Below are positions 6,693 to 13,949 of a stretch of DNA of 13,949 nucleotides, piece by piece; the first letter of the stretch is position 1; every line of letters begins with the position of its first letter. Source of the DNA: CAUZRD01 sp963582255 (GTDB taxonomy: Bacteria; Pseudomonadota; Alphaproteobacteria; Rhizobiales; TMED25). The notes under the pieces are model-generated. The model saw only the letters and a list, made by a program, of their open reading frames with translations, searched no databases and was not told where the DNA came from. The stretch covers positions 1 through 13,949 of the forward strand of contig CAUZRD010000043.1 of NCBI GenBank assembly GCA_963582255.1. Direction: 5' to 3'. The position numbers and the translations under genes are program-made.

Positions 6693-7775
6693 ATGTCACA
6701 TAATAGCTTTGGCCATCTGTTCCGCCTGACAACTTGGGGTGAAAGTCATGGACTCGCCATCGGCGGTGTGGTCGACGGTTGCCCACCTCTAATTGAGCTT
6801 TCAGCTGCCGATATACAGCTTGAACTCGACAGACGTCGCCCTGGACAATCTCGGTTTACAACACAGCGGCGCGAGCCTGATAAAGTTCAAATCCTCTCCG
6901 GCGTAATGAAAAATAATAATGGTGTTCAGGTTACCACCGGTACGCCAATAGCACTCCAAATCGATAACGTCGATGCACGGTCACGTGACTATTCTAACAT
7001 AGCTAAGACTTTTAGGCCGGGGCATGCCGACTACACATACACAACCAAATACGGCATTCGTGATTTCCGTGGTGGCGGGCGCTCGTCTGCGCGCGAGACA
7101 GCCATTCGAGTTGCCGCTGGTGCAATAGCCAGAAAGGTGATCGGTGATGTGTCAGTGCGCGGCGCGCTTGTGCAAATAGGACCTCATCGGATTAACCGGG
7201 AAAATTGGAGCTGGGATGAGACAGCGCGCAATCCGTTTTTCTCGCCAGATGCCAAAACCGCAGAACTATGGGCTGATTATCTCGATGGCATTCGTAAATC
7301 TGGCTCATCAATAGGGGCAGTAGTTGAGGTTGTTGCAAAAGGCGTACCTGTGGGCCTTGGGGCTCCTATCTATGGAAAACTTGATCAGGATCTAGCAAGC
7401 GCAATGATGTCAATTAATGCCGTCAAAGGCGTTGAAATTGGCGCAGGGTTTGGTGTAGCCGAACTAACCGGCGAGGAAAATGCAGATGAGATGCGCTCTG
7501 GCGCAAACGTACCGAAATTTCTATCCAACAATGCCGGCGGCATTTTAGGCGGAATTTCATCTGGTCAGCCGGTTGTCGTCAGATTTGCCGTCAAACCCAC
7601 CTCTTCAATACTGACGACGAGGCGAACGATTGATGATGCAGGAAGCAACGCAGAAATCTCCACCAAGGGGCGCCACGACCCGTGCGTTGGAATCCGAGCT
7701 GTTCCCATTGGAGAGGCTATGATGGCACTCGTGCTGGCAGACCATCTACTGCGCCACAGGGCTCAGGTAGGGTAG
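6693..7775 (+). CDS. aroC: Chorismate synthase
   Basis: AroC converts 5-enolpyruvylshikimate-3-phosphate to chorismate, using reduced FMN, and is the last step of the shikimate pathway. At 360 aa it has normal bacterial length. Family signatures are all present: TWGESHG (14-20) with the conserved His19, RRRPGQSRFTTQRREPD (47-63), FRPGHADYTYTTKYG (107-121) with His111, DFRGGGRSSARETA (124-137), SNNAGGILGG, and the late RHDPCVGIRAVPIGEAM block. There is a 124-nt gap from the phosphatase gene and only a weak purine-rich sequence (AAAAGAA) before the ATG, so it may have its own promoter or depend on readthrough. It is convergent with tlyA, 94 nt away. Identification is secure. Confidence 0.97.
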   Translation: MSHNSFGHLFRLTTWGESHGLAIGGVVDGCPPLIELSAADIQLELDRRRPGQSRFTTQRREPDKVQILSGVMKNNNGVQVTTGTPIALQIDNVDARSRDYSNIAKTFRPGHADYTYTTKYGIRDFRGGGRSSARETAIRVAAGAIARKVIGDVSVRGALVQIGPHRINRENWSWDETARNPFFSPDAKTAELWADYLDGIRKSGSSIGAVVEVVAKGVPVGLGAPIYGKLDQDLASAMMSINAVKGVEIGAGFGVAELTGEENADEMRSGANVPKFLSNNAGGILGGISSGQPVVVRFAVKPTSSILTTRRTIDDAGSNAEISTKGRHDPCVGIRAVPIGEAMMALVLADHLLRHRAQVG

Positions 7776-7869
7776 AATGAGCGCGATGCGGTGGACGAAC
7801 CAGGTTATACCTAGGCAAGCGCGCAGTTAAAAAAATATAATGCAGAACAGTTTTTACTCAATATCACGC

Positions 7870-8610
7870 CTATTTTTTGCCTGCCGACACCAACCATTCA
7901 ATATTTCCGTTCTTACCTAGAATTGGAGATTGTATATGACCTGCAACTCTCCATCCATTTTTTTCAAGCCAGTCGCAAACAGATAGCATCGCAGCTGTGC
8001 GCAAATCATAATCATGGACAACACCATCCTTGCCGACCACGTCCGGCCCTAATTCAAACTGCGGCTTGACCAGAGCGAGGATAGTAGCCTGCGGAGAGGC
8101 AAGAGCGAGTGCCGCTGCCAGCACCTTGGTGAGACTGATGAAACTCACATCGGCAACAATCAGCTCTATTAAGCTGGAGACAGCTTCACGATCCAAATTA
8201 CGTGCGTCAAACTGTTCCAGCGCAACTACGCGCGGGTTGGCCTTGATCAAGGCATCTAGTTGGCCGGTACCGACATCAACAGCGTAAATCCGCTTGGCGC
8301 CGCCCTTTAAAAGAACTTGCGTAAAACCACCGGTCGATGCGCCTATATCAAGGCAAGTTTTTCCGGCCGGATCAACCGAAAAATACTTAAGTGCATACGC
8401 CAACTTCTCACCCGCACGCGAGACCGCATTTCTAAAGGCTTTGTCAATATCGAGAGGCACATCAGCGCCGACTCTTTGTGAGGGTTTGCGGGCTAGCTGA
8501 CCAGCGACCCGAACCATGCCGCGGCGCACTGCATCTATGGCATGGCTACGACTGCGGACAAGTTTACGCTCGACAAGAAGCTGATCCAGCCGGAGCGAGG
8601 ACCTAGACAC
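7870..8610 (-). CDS. tlyA: TlyA family rRNA (cytidine-2'-O)-methyltransferase
   Basis: TlyA proteins 2'-O-methylate cytidines of 16S and/or 23S rRNA; old annotations call them hemolysin A. The 246-aa protein has an N-terminal S4 RNA-binding domain (about 6-65, LRLDQLLVERKLVRSRSHA) and a FtsJ/RrmJ-type Rossmann methyltransferase domain. The SAM-binding motif is CLDIGASTGGFTQVLL (86-101). The Lys-Asp-Lys-Glu tetrad of 2'-O-methyltransferases fits Lys69, Asp153, Lys182 and Glu238. The start is GTG at 8608-8610, overlapping the end of dxs by 8 nt (GTGTCTAG), with AGGTG about 10 nt upstream, so translation is probably coupled to dxs. Whether it modifies one or both rRNAs cannot be read from sequence; the intact N-terminus contrasts with shortened type I TlyA forms. 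Confidence 0.93.
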   Translation of the reverse strand: MSRSSLRLDQLLVERKLVRSRSHAIDAVRRGMVRVAGQLARKPSQRVGADVPLDIDKAFRNAVSRAGEKLAYALKYFSVDPAGKTCLDIGASTGGFTQVLLKGGAKRIYAVDVGTGQLDALIKANPRVVALEQFDARNLDREAVSSLIELIVADVSFISLTKVLAAALALASPQATILALVKPQFELGPDVVGKDGVVHDYDLRTAAMLSVCDWLEKNGWRVAGHIQSPILGKNGNIEWLVSAGKK

Positions 8611-10516
8611 GTTCGCCGTACACCTGGTCAGTCACGATGCCAAATGCGTCAAGAGCGGTTTTAACAATGGCCGAAGAATCAAGCCCCGCTGTCACATATT
8701 GGGCATCTGGCTTGTCGTGTTCGAGAAACCGATCGGGCAAAAACATTGGTCGGATCTTGAGACCGAGGTCGAACACACCGTGCTCGGCCAAAAACTGCAT
8801 GACATGGGCAGAAAAGCCACCAATCGCACCCTCTTCGACGGTGATGAGCACCTCGTGATCGCGCGCCAAGGCAAGGATAAGATCACGATCAAGTGGTTTT
8901 GCAAACCTAGCATCGGCAACAGTGGTCGTAAGACCAAATGCCTGCAACCGGTCGGCCGCAATAATACATTCCTGCAGACGCCCACCAAAGCTTAGACAGG
9001 CCACCGCAGAGCCCTGACGCACAATGCGGCCCTTACCAATTTCAAGTGGCTGAGGATCTTCGGGAACATCCACGCCGACACCTTCACCACGTGGATAGCG
9101 AAAGGCAATCGGTCCATCATCATAATCAACTGCAGTTCTCACCATGCGGGCAAGTTCTGCCTCATCGGAGGCCGCCATCACTGTAAATCCAGGCAAGGTA
9201 GCAAGATATGTGACATCGAATGCGCCGGCATGGGTTGCACCATCCGCCCCTACCAAACCAGCACGGTCAATCGCAAAACGCACAGGCAATCCCTGTATTG
9301 CAACATCATGAATGACTTGGTCATATGCGCGTTGAAGGAATGTCGAATAAATCGCGCAGACTGGCTTATAGCCTTCACTCGCAAGGCCTGCAGCAAAGGT
9401 TACCGCGTGTTGTTCGGCAATACCAACATCAAATGTGCGAGCGGGAAAAGCATCCCCAAACTTGTCAAGGCCAGTACCTGAGGGCATTGCCGCAGTAATG
9501 GCAATTATACGATCGTCTCGCTCAGCTTGCTTGATCAAACTTGAGGCAAAAACGTCAGTATAGCTCGGTGCGTTCGGTTTTGATTTTGCCTGAGCACCAG
9601 TAACTATATCGAATTTGGCAACACCATGGTATTTGTCAGTCGATTTTTCAGCCGGCTCATATCCCTTGCCCTTTTGGGTAACGACATGCACCAAAACCGG
9701 TCCATCCTGAACATCTCTCACATTACGTAAGATTGGCACCAGATGATCAAGATTATGGCCGTCAATTGGTCCAACATAATAAAACCCAAGCTCTTCAAAA
9801 AGTGTTCCTCCGGTCAAAAATCCACGACTATATTCCTCCGCACGGGCAGCTTTTTCTTCAAGTGATTTGGGTAGATGATGGGCAAGATATTTTGCCACTT
9901 CGCGCAGAGAACGATAAGTCCTGCCCGAAATCAAGCGTGCAAGATAAGCACTCATTGCGCCGACTGGAGGGGCGATTGACATGTCATTATCATTCAAGAT
10001 AACGATCAAACGAGATCCTAGATAACCGGCATTGTTCATAGCTTCATAGGCCATGCCTGCGCTCATCGCGCCATCGCCAATAACAGAAATAACATTACGA
10101 TTTTCACCAGACAAATCTCGGGCGACTGACATTCCAAGACCCGCGGAAATCGACGTTGAAGAATGCGCCGCCCCGAATGGATCAAATTCACTTTCAGTCC
10201 TGCGGGTGAATCCAGACAGACCACCGCCTTGGCGCAACGTTCGAATTTGCTTGCGCCGTCCGGTCAAAATTTTGTGCGGGTAAGCCTGATGCCCAACATC
10301 CCAGATAAGCCGATCATAGGGTGTGTCAAACAGATAATGCAGTGCCACGGTGAGCTCGACCACACCTAGACCCGCGCCCAGATGTCCGCCCGTCACCGAG
10401 ACTGCGTCGATCGTCTCAGCGCGCAATTCATCGGCAACCTGACGCAGATCGGATTCTTTTAAATTCCGCAAATCTGCTGGCCTGGAAATTGTGTCCAGCA
10501 AGTTTTTCTCAAACAT
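8603..10516 (-). CDS. dxs: 1-deoxy-D-xylulose-5-phosphate synthase
   Basis: DXS condenses pyruvate and glyceraldehyde-3-phosphate into DXP, the first and often flux-limiting step of the MEP isoprenoid pathway, also feeding thiamine and pyridoxal phosphate synthesis. The 637-aa protein has standard length. The N-terminal domain carries GGHLGAGLG with His45, GHQAYPHKILTGR, and the thiamine diphosphate/Mg motif from GDGAMSAGMAYEAMNN (148-162) to NDN (175-177). The central pyrimidine domain carries DVGIAEQHAVTFAAG, with the catalytic Glu368 matching E. coli Glu370, and the C-terminal transketolase domain is complete. The ATG is preceded by GAGATCAAA. A 94-nt leader with an inverted repeat separates it from xseB, and tlyA overlaps its end. 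The DXP-PLP link to pdxH in this window is probably coincidental. Confidence 0.97.
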   Translation of the reverse strand: MFEKNLLDTISRPADLRNLKESDLRQVADELRAETIDAVSVTGGHLGAGLGVVELTVALHYLFDTPYDRLIWDVGHQAYPHKILTGRRKQIRTLRQGGGLSGFTRRTESEFDPFGAAHSSTSISAGLGMSVARDLSGENRNVISVIGDGAMSAGMAYEAMNNAGYLGSRLIVILNDNDMSIAPPVGAMSAYLARLISGRTYRSLREVAKYLAHHLPKSLEEKAARAEEYSRGFLTGGTLFEELGFYYVGPIDGHNLDHLVPILRNVRDVQDGPVLVHVVTQKGKGYEPAEKSTDKYHGVAKFDIVTGAQAKSKPNAPSYTDVFASSLIKQAERDDRIIAITAAMPSGTGLDKFGDAFPARTFDVGIAEQHAVTFAAGLASEGYKPVCAIYSTFLQRAYDQVIHDVAIQGLPVRFAIDRAGLVGADGATHAGAFDVTYLATLPGFTVMAASDEAELARMVRTAVDYDDGPIAFRYPRGEGVGVDVPEDPQPLEIGKGRIVRQGSAVACLSFGGRLQECIIAADRLQAFGLTTTVADARFAKPLDRDLILALARDHEVLITVEEGAIGGFSAHVMQFLAEHGVFDLGLKIRPMFLPDRFLEHDKPDAQYVTAGLDSSAIVKTALDAFGIVTDQVYGERV

Positions 10517-10542
10517 TTTGATCTCAAATCACTTTTGTTTAC

Positions 10543-10573
10543 CGTTGAGCACCATTATTAATTAATCTCAACG
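10543..10573. repeat. Inverted repeat in the xseB-dxs gap
   Basis: CGTTGAG (10543-10549) and CTCAACG (10567-10573) form a perfect 7-bp stem around a 17-nt AT-rich loop that itself contains the palindrome ATTAATTAAT (10557-10566). On the minus strand no U-run follows, so it is not a standard terminator. It could be a leader structure or an operator for an internal dxs promoter, as TTGAGA and AT-rich hexamers lie within it. The role is inferred only from position. Confidence 0.4.
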
Positions 10574-10610
10574 TTCCAAATCAGAATAGATCACGCCGTA
10601 CTTTGCCAAA

Positions 10611-10874
10611 CTAGGCCTCGTCCTCATCGAGAGGTTCGACGCCAGAAACCGTGCCATCCGCATTCAATGTAATTTTCTCCACTCGCTTTTCAGCCTGTTT
10701 CAGCAACGCTTCACAACGATTTTTTAACGCACCACCCCGTTCATACGCCGCAATGGACTCCGCAAGCTCAATCTCGCCGGATTCCAGCCGCTCCACAATT
10801 GACTCAAGCTCCTTTAATGCGGCTTCAAACGTCAATTGTTCTATATCTTCATGTGCTGCTTTGGCCTCGGTCAT
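10611..10874 (-). CDS. xseB: Exodeoxyribonuclease VII small subunit
   Basis: XseB is the small subunit of exonuclease VII, a single-strand DNA exonuclease whose large subunit XseA is not in this window. The 87-aa form starting at ATG 10872-10874 has the family core LTFEAALKELESIVERLESG (14-33) followed by IELAESIAAYERG, two helices that form a helical hairpin, then an acidic tail ending in DEDEA. Start choice is uncertain: a TTG at 10884-10886 in the same frame has GAGG five bases upstream, a better ribosome-binding distance than the ATG, and would add four residues. A longer 122-codon reading is open upstream but overlaps the end of nrtS and adds a non-family sequence. The gene sits 40 nt after nrtS and 94 nt before dxs, an order common in alphaproteobacteria. 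Confidence 0.93.
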   Translation of the reverse strand: MTEAKAAHEDIEQLTFEAALKELESIVERLESGEIELAESIAAYERGGALKNRCEALLKQAEKRVEKITLNADGTVSGVEPLDEDEA

Positions 10875-10914
10875 AGTATTAATCAATCCTTCCTCACCAT
10901 CACGCAAACAAATT

Positions 10915-11151
10915 TTAACTATCAAGCGCAGATAATTTCCCGCCCACCGCTCCCCAGGTGGCCACAAAATAGGGGACACAATAGGTTAGGGCGATCTTCA
11001 TTATTGGCGGAGAAATGCCTGTCATCAACACATCGCCGTGATTTATAGCGGTCAATATTGTTCCAACTATGAGTGCTGTTACCAACGCTTTTTTCGGTGT
11101 TCCACCGCCCAGCGCCAATTCAATGTAAGTTGGCCTGTTGCTCAAACTCAT
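10915..11151 (-). CDS. nrtS: NrtS-like small nitrate/nitrite transporter
   Basis: A 78-aa protein with two hydrophobic segments, about residues 21-37 and 50-69, separated by a short loop. ALVTALIVGTILTAINHGD (22-40) and KIALTYCVPYFVATWGAVGG (52-71) match my memory of the NrtS family, whose hallmarks are the INHGD turn after helix 1 and the LTYxVPYxVxxxSA-type helix 2. NrtS proteins, first described in a marine cyanobacterium, are small oligomeric membrane proteins that carry nitrate and nitrite. The ATG is preceded by GTGAG. It lies between the histone-deacetylase-like gene (48 nt) and xseB (40 nt) on the same strand. No nitrate-assimilation gene is visible nearby, so nitrate transport is family knowledge and not shown by context. 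Confidence 0.83.
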   Translation of the reverse strand: MSLSNRPTYIELALGGGTPKKALVTALIVGTILTAINHGDVLMTGISPPIMKIALTYCVPYFVATWGAVGGKLSALDS

Positions 11152-11199
11152 TCTAGCTCACCCATAGAATCTATAGGCCTTAGCACAACCTGCATCAGC

Positions 11200-12126
11200 C
11201 TACCCCACTGCAAGACTGTTAAGATGCGCAACCACCGATCTTGCTAACCCGGTCAAATCGTACCCCCCTTCCAGGACAGATACCAACCGACCATAGCAAT
11301 GTGCATTTGCCAACGCACATAACCGATCGGTTATCCAAGAAAAATCTCCATCTAGTAATTCCAGTTGGCCCAGAGGATCGCGCAAATGTGCATCAAATCC
11401 AGCTGATACCATGATCAGATCGGGCTCAAACCGGTCAATAGCAGGCAATATAATATCAGACATGGCTATTCTGAATTCTGCGCTACCATCTCCTGGGCGA
11501 AGCGGCACATTGAAAATATTACCAACGCCAGTCTCAGATGCAGAGCCAGTTCCTGGATAAAGTGGCATCTGATGAGTGGACGCATAGAGAACTGCCTTAT
11601 CCTGCCAAAATATTTCCTGAGTGCCGTTGCCGTGATGAACATCAAAATCAACAATTGCGATGCGCTCAAGATCACCGGCTACTCGTGCATGCATGGCTCC
11701 AACAGCAATAGCGTTGAACAGGCAGAACCCCATCGCACGAGATTTTTCTGCATGGTGACCGGGCGGGCGAACAGCACAAAAAACACGCGATGCCTCACCT
11801 GACAGCACTTTATCAACACCGCATATGACTGCACCACAGGCGCGACGTGTCGCCTCAAAACTTCCGACAGAAAGATACGTATCAGCATCCACATCCGCAG
11901 TGCCTATCTCCGGTTCGGCATGGCGTACATAGTTGATATGAGAAATGGGATGCACACGAGCAATCTGTTCGATGTAGGCTAGGGGAGCTTCCTCGCGGAC
12001 AAACTTTAAATTGTCCTGTGATCCAATCGCCTTCTCGATTGCCCTTAATCGGTCAGGTCGTTCAGGATGATCCGGCGCTCCCTGATGGTCCAAGAATGCC
12101 GAATGTGATATATAAAGAACTGACAT
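11200..12126 (-). CDS. Histone deacetylase family protein (class II-like zinc amidohydrolase)
   Basis: A 308-aa member of the arginase/deacetylase fold that includes histone deacetylases, acetylpolyamine amidohydrolases and AcuC. The opening HPERPDRL (20-27) is typical. The active-site dyad is in RPPGHHAE (120-127, His124-His125). The zinc and charge-relay residues are in VDFDVHHGNG (159-168: Asp160, Asp162, His164, His165) and SAGFDAH (241-247: Asp245). The transition-state tyrosine is Tyr289 in EGGYD. All catalytic residues are therefore intact and the enzyme should hydrolyse acetyl-amide bonds. The bacterial substrate is not known from sequence; acetylpolyamines or acetyl-lysine are the main options. 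It follows the acyl-CoA dehydrogenase by 26 nt, with a poor ribosome binding site, which fits expression from a shared transcript. Confidence 0.93.
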   Translation of the reverse strand: MSVLYISHSAFLDHQGAPDHPERPDRLRAIEKAIGSQDNLKFVREEAPLAYIEQIARVHPISHINYVRHAEPEIGTADVDADTYLSVGSFEATRRACGAVICGVDKVLSGEASRVFCAVRPPGHHAEKSRAMGFCLFNAIAVGAMHARVAGDLERIAIVDFDVHHGNGTQEIFWQDKAVLYASTHQMPLYPGTGSASETGVGNIFNVPLRPGDGSAEFRIAMSDIILPAIDRFEPDLIMVSAGFDAHLRDPLGQLELLDGDFSWITDRLCALANAHCYGRLVSVLEGGYDLTGLARSVVAHLNSLAVG

Positions 12127-12152
12127 GGTGAAGCTATACTCGATTCTACAGA

Positions 12153-13937
12153 TTATGCTTTAATCTGCGAACCACCAGCCTTTATTATCTCCCCCGTGCG
12201 CGTCACAGAACGGTGAAGACCTACACTCTCACCCAGGATAGTTTCAGAAAAAAATTGCGTGAGAAATACTGCGCGTGCACTTTCTTCATGATCAGGCCTG
12301 TCTCTAACTGAACCAAGTGCACCGCGGGCAAGAAATCCGCAGCCCGCTGTCAACGCGAACAGACGAAGATACGCACATGCACCGGCTAGGACCCTATCGC
12401 GATCGGACAATGCCGTACTAACCACCCAGTCGGTAGCATCGGCAAGATGCTCGACCGCTTCGTTAAGACTATATCCCAACTGACAAAACCTAGGGTCATT
12501 TGAAGTGATTGCATCATGCGCGTATCCACGAATCTCTTCAATCAACAGCTGTGCCTCCTTACCATTATCGCGCGCGACTTTACGCAACACAAGATCGATT
12601 GCCTGGATACCGTTGGTACCTTCATAGATTGGCAATATCCGGGCATCACGCAGATGCTGGGCTGCTCCAGTTTCTTCCATATAGCCACTACCGCCGTGCA
12701 CCTGAACACCAGTCGACGCAACATCAACACCAATATCGGTGGCGAATGATTTTGCAATTGGAGTAAGAAGATCAGCTCGTGCATTTGCCGCAGCGCGGGT
12801 GTTTTCTTCTTCGCCATGCCGAGATAGATCAAAAGCGACTGCAGCGTTCAGACAAATAGAGCGCGCGGCTGCGGTCAGAGCGCTCATCTTCACCAGCATG
12901 CGCTTGACGTCGGGGTGGCGGATGATGGGAACAGACACATTGGACGGATCACCATCGCGCCGGCCTTGGAGTCGGACGTTAGCAAACTCCTGGGCCTGCT
13001 GGGTGGCACGCTCGGCAACAGCAACACCCTGGGTGCCTACCATTAGCCGCGCTAGATTCATCATCGTGAACATTGCACCCAACCCCTGATGGGGCTCGCC
13101 CACCAAGTAACCAACGGCGCCTAATGTTTCACCATAAGACATGACACAGGTTGGACTGGCATGAATCCCAAGCTTTTCTTCAAGCCGAAGAGCACGTACT
13201 TCATTGGCATCCCCAACATTTCCATTCTCATCAACTAGCCGTTTGGGGACCAGAAAAAGTGAGATACCGCGTGTGCCCTCTGGCGCATGCGGTAGACGGG
13301 CTAGCACCAGATGGATAATATTTTCAGTCCATTCCTGCTCACCATAAGTGATGTATATTTTCTGACCATGGATTAAATAGGATCCGTCTCCAGCCGGTTC
13401 GGCCCGGGATTTTATGGTTGCCAGATCAGAGCCGGACTGAGGTTCGGTGAGATTCATAGTACCGGACCATTCGCCCGAAGTCAGTTTGTCCAAGAACCTG
13501 CGTTTGAGATCATCGCTACCATGAGCGGCAAGCGTTGAGGCCGCGCTCTGGGTCAATAACGCAGAAAGAGCAAACGCCATGCTGCCCGAATTGATCATCT
13601 CACACACGGCGACATTCACCGAATAGGGAAGTCCTTGTCCGCCATGATCTGGGCTTGCCGAAAGTCCCATCCATCCACCATCAACGAACGCATGATAGGC
13701 ATCGGCAAATCCAGCAGGCGTCTTGACAACACCATTTTCTAGCCGGGCACCTTCAATATCCCCAACTCGATTTAGCGGAGCGACCACATCATCGGAAAAG
13801 CGTGCCGCCTCGCCCAAAACCGCCATCAGGGTATCGGAGCCAAAATCAGCAAACTCCGAGAGTTTTCGCAAAGCAGGAAAATCTGTCGCATATTCAAGAG
13901 TAAAGGCAATATCATCAACGGGTGCAGAAAAACTCAT
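12153..13937 (-). CDS. Acyl-CoA dehydrogenase with C-terminal extension (DmdC-like)
   Basis: A 594-aa FAD-dependent acyl-CoA dehydrogenase that forms the alpha-beta double bond of an acyl-CoA and passes electrons to ETF. The N-terminal extension and first helices (APLNRVGD, GGWMGLSASPDHGGQGLP), the middle beta domain with MNLTEPQSGSDLATIKSRA (161-179) and the C-terminal helical domain with VQVHGGSGYMEE (411-422) are complete. Glu439 in YEGTNGIQAIDL is the catalytic-base position. About 130 residues follow, the extra domain of the roughly 590-600-aa subfamily. This subfamily includes 3-methylmercaptopropionyl-CoA dehydrogenase DmdC of DMSP breakdown, but many relatives act on ordinary fatty acyl-CoAs. 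Without dmdB or dmdD nearby the substrate stays open. The ATG at 13935-13937 follows a purine-rich AAGAGTGAAAAA. It is the first visible gene of the minus-strand run; any promoter is outside the window. Confidence 0.93.
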   Translation of the reverse strand: MSFSAPVDDIAFTLEYATDFPALRKLSEFADFGSDTLMAVLGEAARFSDDVVAPLNRVGDIEGARLENGVVKTPAGFADAYHAFVDGGWMGLSASPDHGGQGLPYSVNVAVCEMINSGSMAFALSALLTQSAASTLAAHGSDDLKRRFLDKLTSGEWSGTMNLTEPQSGSDLATIKSRAEPAGDGSYLIHGQKIYITYGEQEWTENIIHLVLARLPHAPEGTRGISLFLVPKRLVDENGNVGDANEVRALRLEEKLGIHASPTCVMSYGETLGAVGYLVGEPHQGLGAMFTMMNLARLMVGTQGVAVAERATQQAQEFANVRLQGRRDGDPSNVSVPIIRHPDVKRMLVKMSALTAAARSICLNAAVAFDLSRHGEEENTRAAANARADLLTPIAKSFATDIGVDVASTGVQVHGGSGYMEETGAAQHLRDARILPIYEGTNGIQAIDLVLRKVARDNGKEAQLLIEEIRGYAHDAITSNDPRFCQLGYSLNEAVEHLADATDWVVSTALSDRDRVLAGACAYLRLFALTAGCGFLARGALGSVRDRPDHEESARAVFLTQFFSETILGESVGLHRSVTRTGEIIKAGGSQIKA

Positions 13938-13949
13938 TTTTTCACTCTT

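Noticed and set aside
7776..7869. Search for a shared bidirectional terminator between convergent aroC and tlyA
   Set aside because: Only a 4-bp symmetry (AGGT/ACCT at 7802-7812) and a run of seven A at 7830-7836 are present; no stem joins them in a terminator-like arrangement.
10651..10935. 94-codon plus-strand frame opposite xseB
   Set aside because: Serine- and phenylalanine-rich translation typical of the antisense of a helical Glu/Ala-rich gene; xseB on the other strand explains the openness.
10875..10979. N-terminal extension of xseB to 122 residues
   Set aside because: The added 35 residues overlap the end of nrtS, do not resemble XseB and include tryptophan- and proline-rich sequence read in a second frame.
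12509..13089. Several plus-strand frames opposite the acyl-CoA dehydrogenase
   Set aside because: All are antisense shadows of a complete, motif-rich gene on the minus strand.

Overview
The window looks like a chromosomal housekeeping region of an alphaproteobacterium, most likely a member of Hyphomicrobiales/Rhizobiales with moderate GC. The evidence is gene order plus protein character. The blocks pdxH / dnaJ-like / fabI / histidine phosphatase / aroC and acyl-CoA dehydrogenase / histone-deacetylase-like / nrtS / xseB / dxs / tlyA both match neighbourhoods I recall from that order. The DmdC-like acyl-CoA dehydrogenase and the NrtS protein hint at a marine or aquatic habitat, but this is only a hint. 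I see no tRNA, rRNA, CRISPR array, insertion sequence, integrase or phage gene.

Layout. (1) 1-436, plus strand: the 3' part of a metallo-beta-lactamase-fold hydrolase cut by the window edge. (2) 755-2979, minus strand: a short-chain dehydrogenase, then a probable 51-aa hypothetical protein, a 95-aa hypothetical protein and a DUF1499 membrane protein. The last two are 9 nt apart. This is the least conserved and most AT-rich part of the window. (3) 3108-3743, minus strand: pdxH, divergent from (4) a plus-strand group at 3868-7775: a DnaJ-family co-chaperone, fabI, a histidine-phosphatase-superfamily protein and aroC. (5) Convergent with aroC, a long minus-strand run at 7870-13937. In transcription order it holds an acyl-CoA dehydrogenase, a histone-deacetylase-family amidohydrolase, nrtS, xseB, dxs and tlyA. 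Gaps are 26-94 nt, and dxs and tlyA overlap by 8 nt.

Together the genes cover central biosynthesis (pyridoxal phosphate, type II fatty acid synthesis, chorismate, MEP isoprenoid pathway), RNA and DNA maintenance (TlyA, XseB), protein folding (DnaJ-like), fatty or sulfur-acyl-CoA oxidation and small-ion transport. I found no convincing new multi-gene system. The items most worth a second look are the two small unassigned proteins at 1565-2203, the nrtS gene lodged in the xseB-dxs run, a perfect 12-bp palindrome just upstream of a candidate fabI promoter, and residue changes in PdxH and FabI at positions tied to allostery and inhibitor binding in E. coli.
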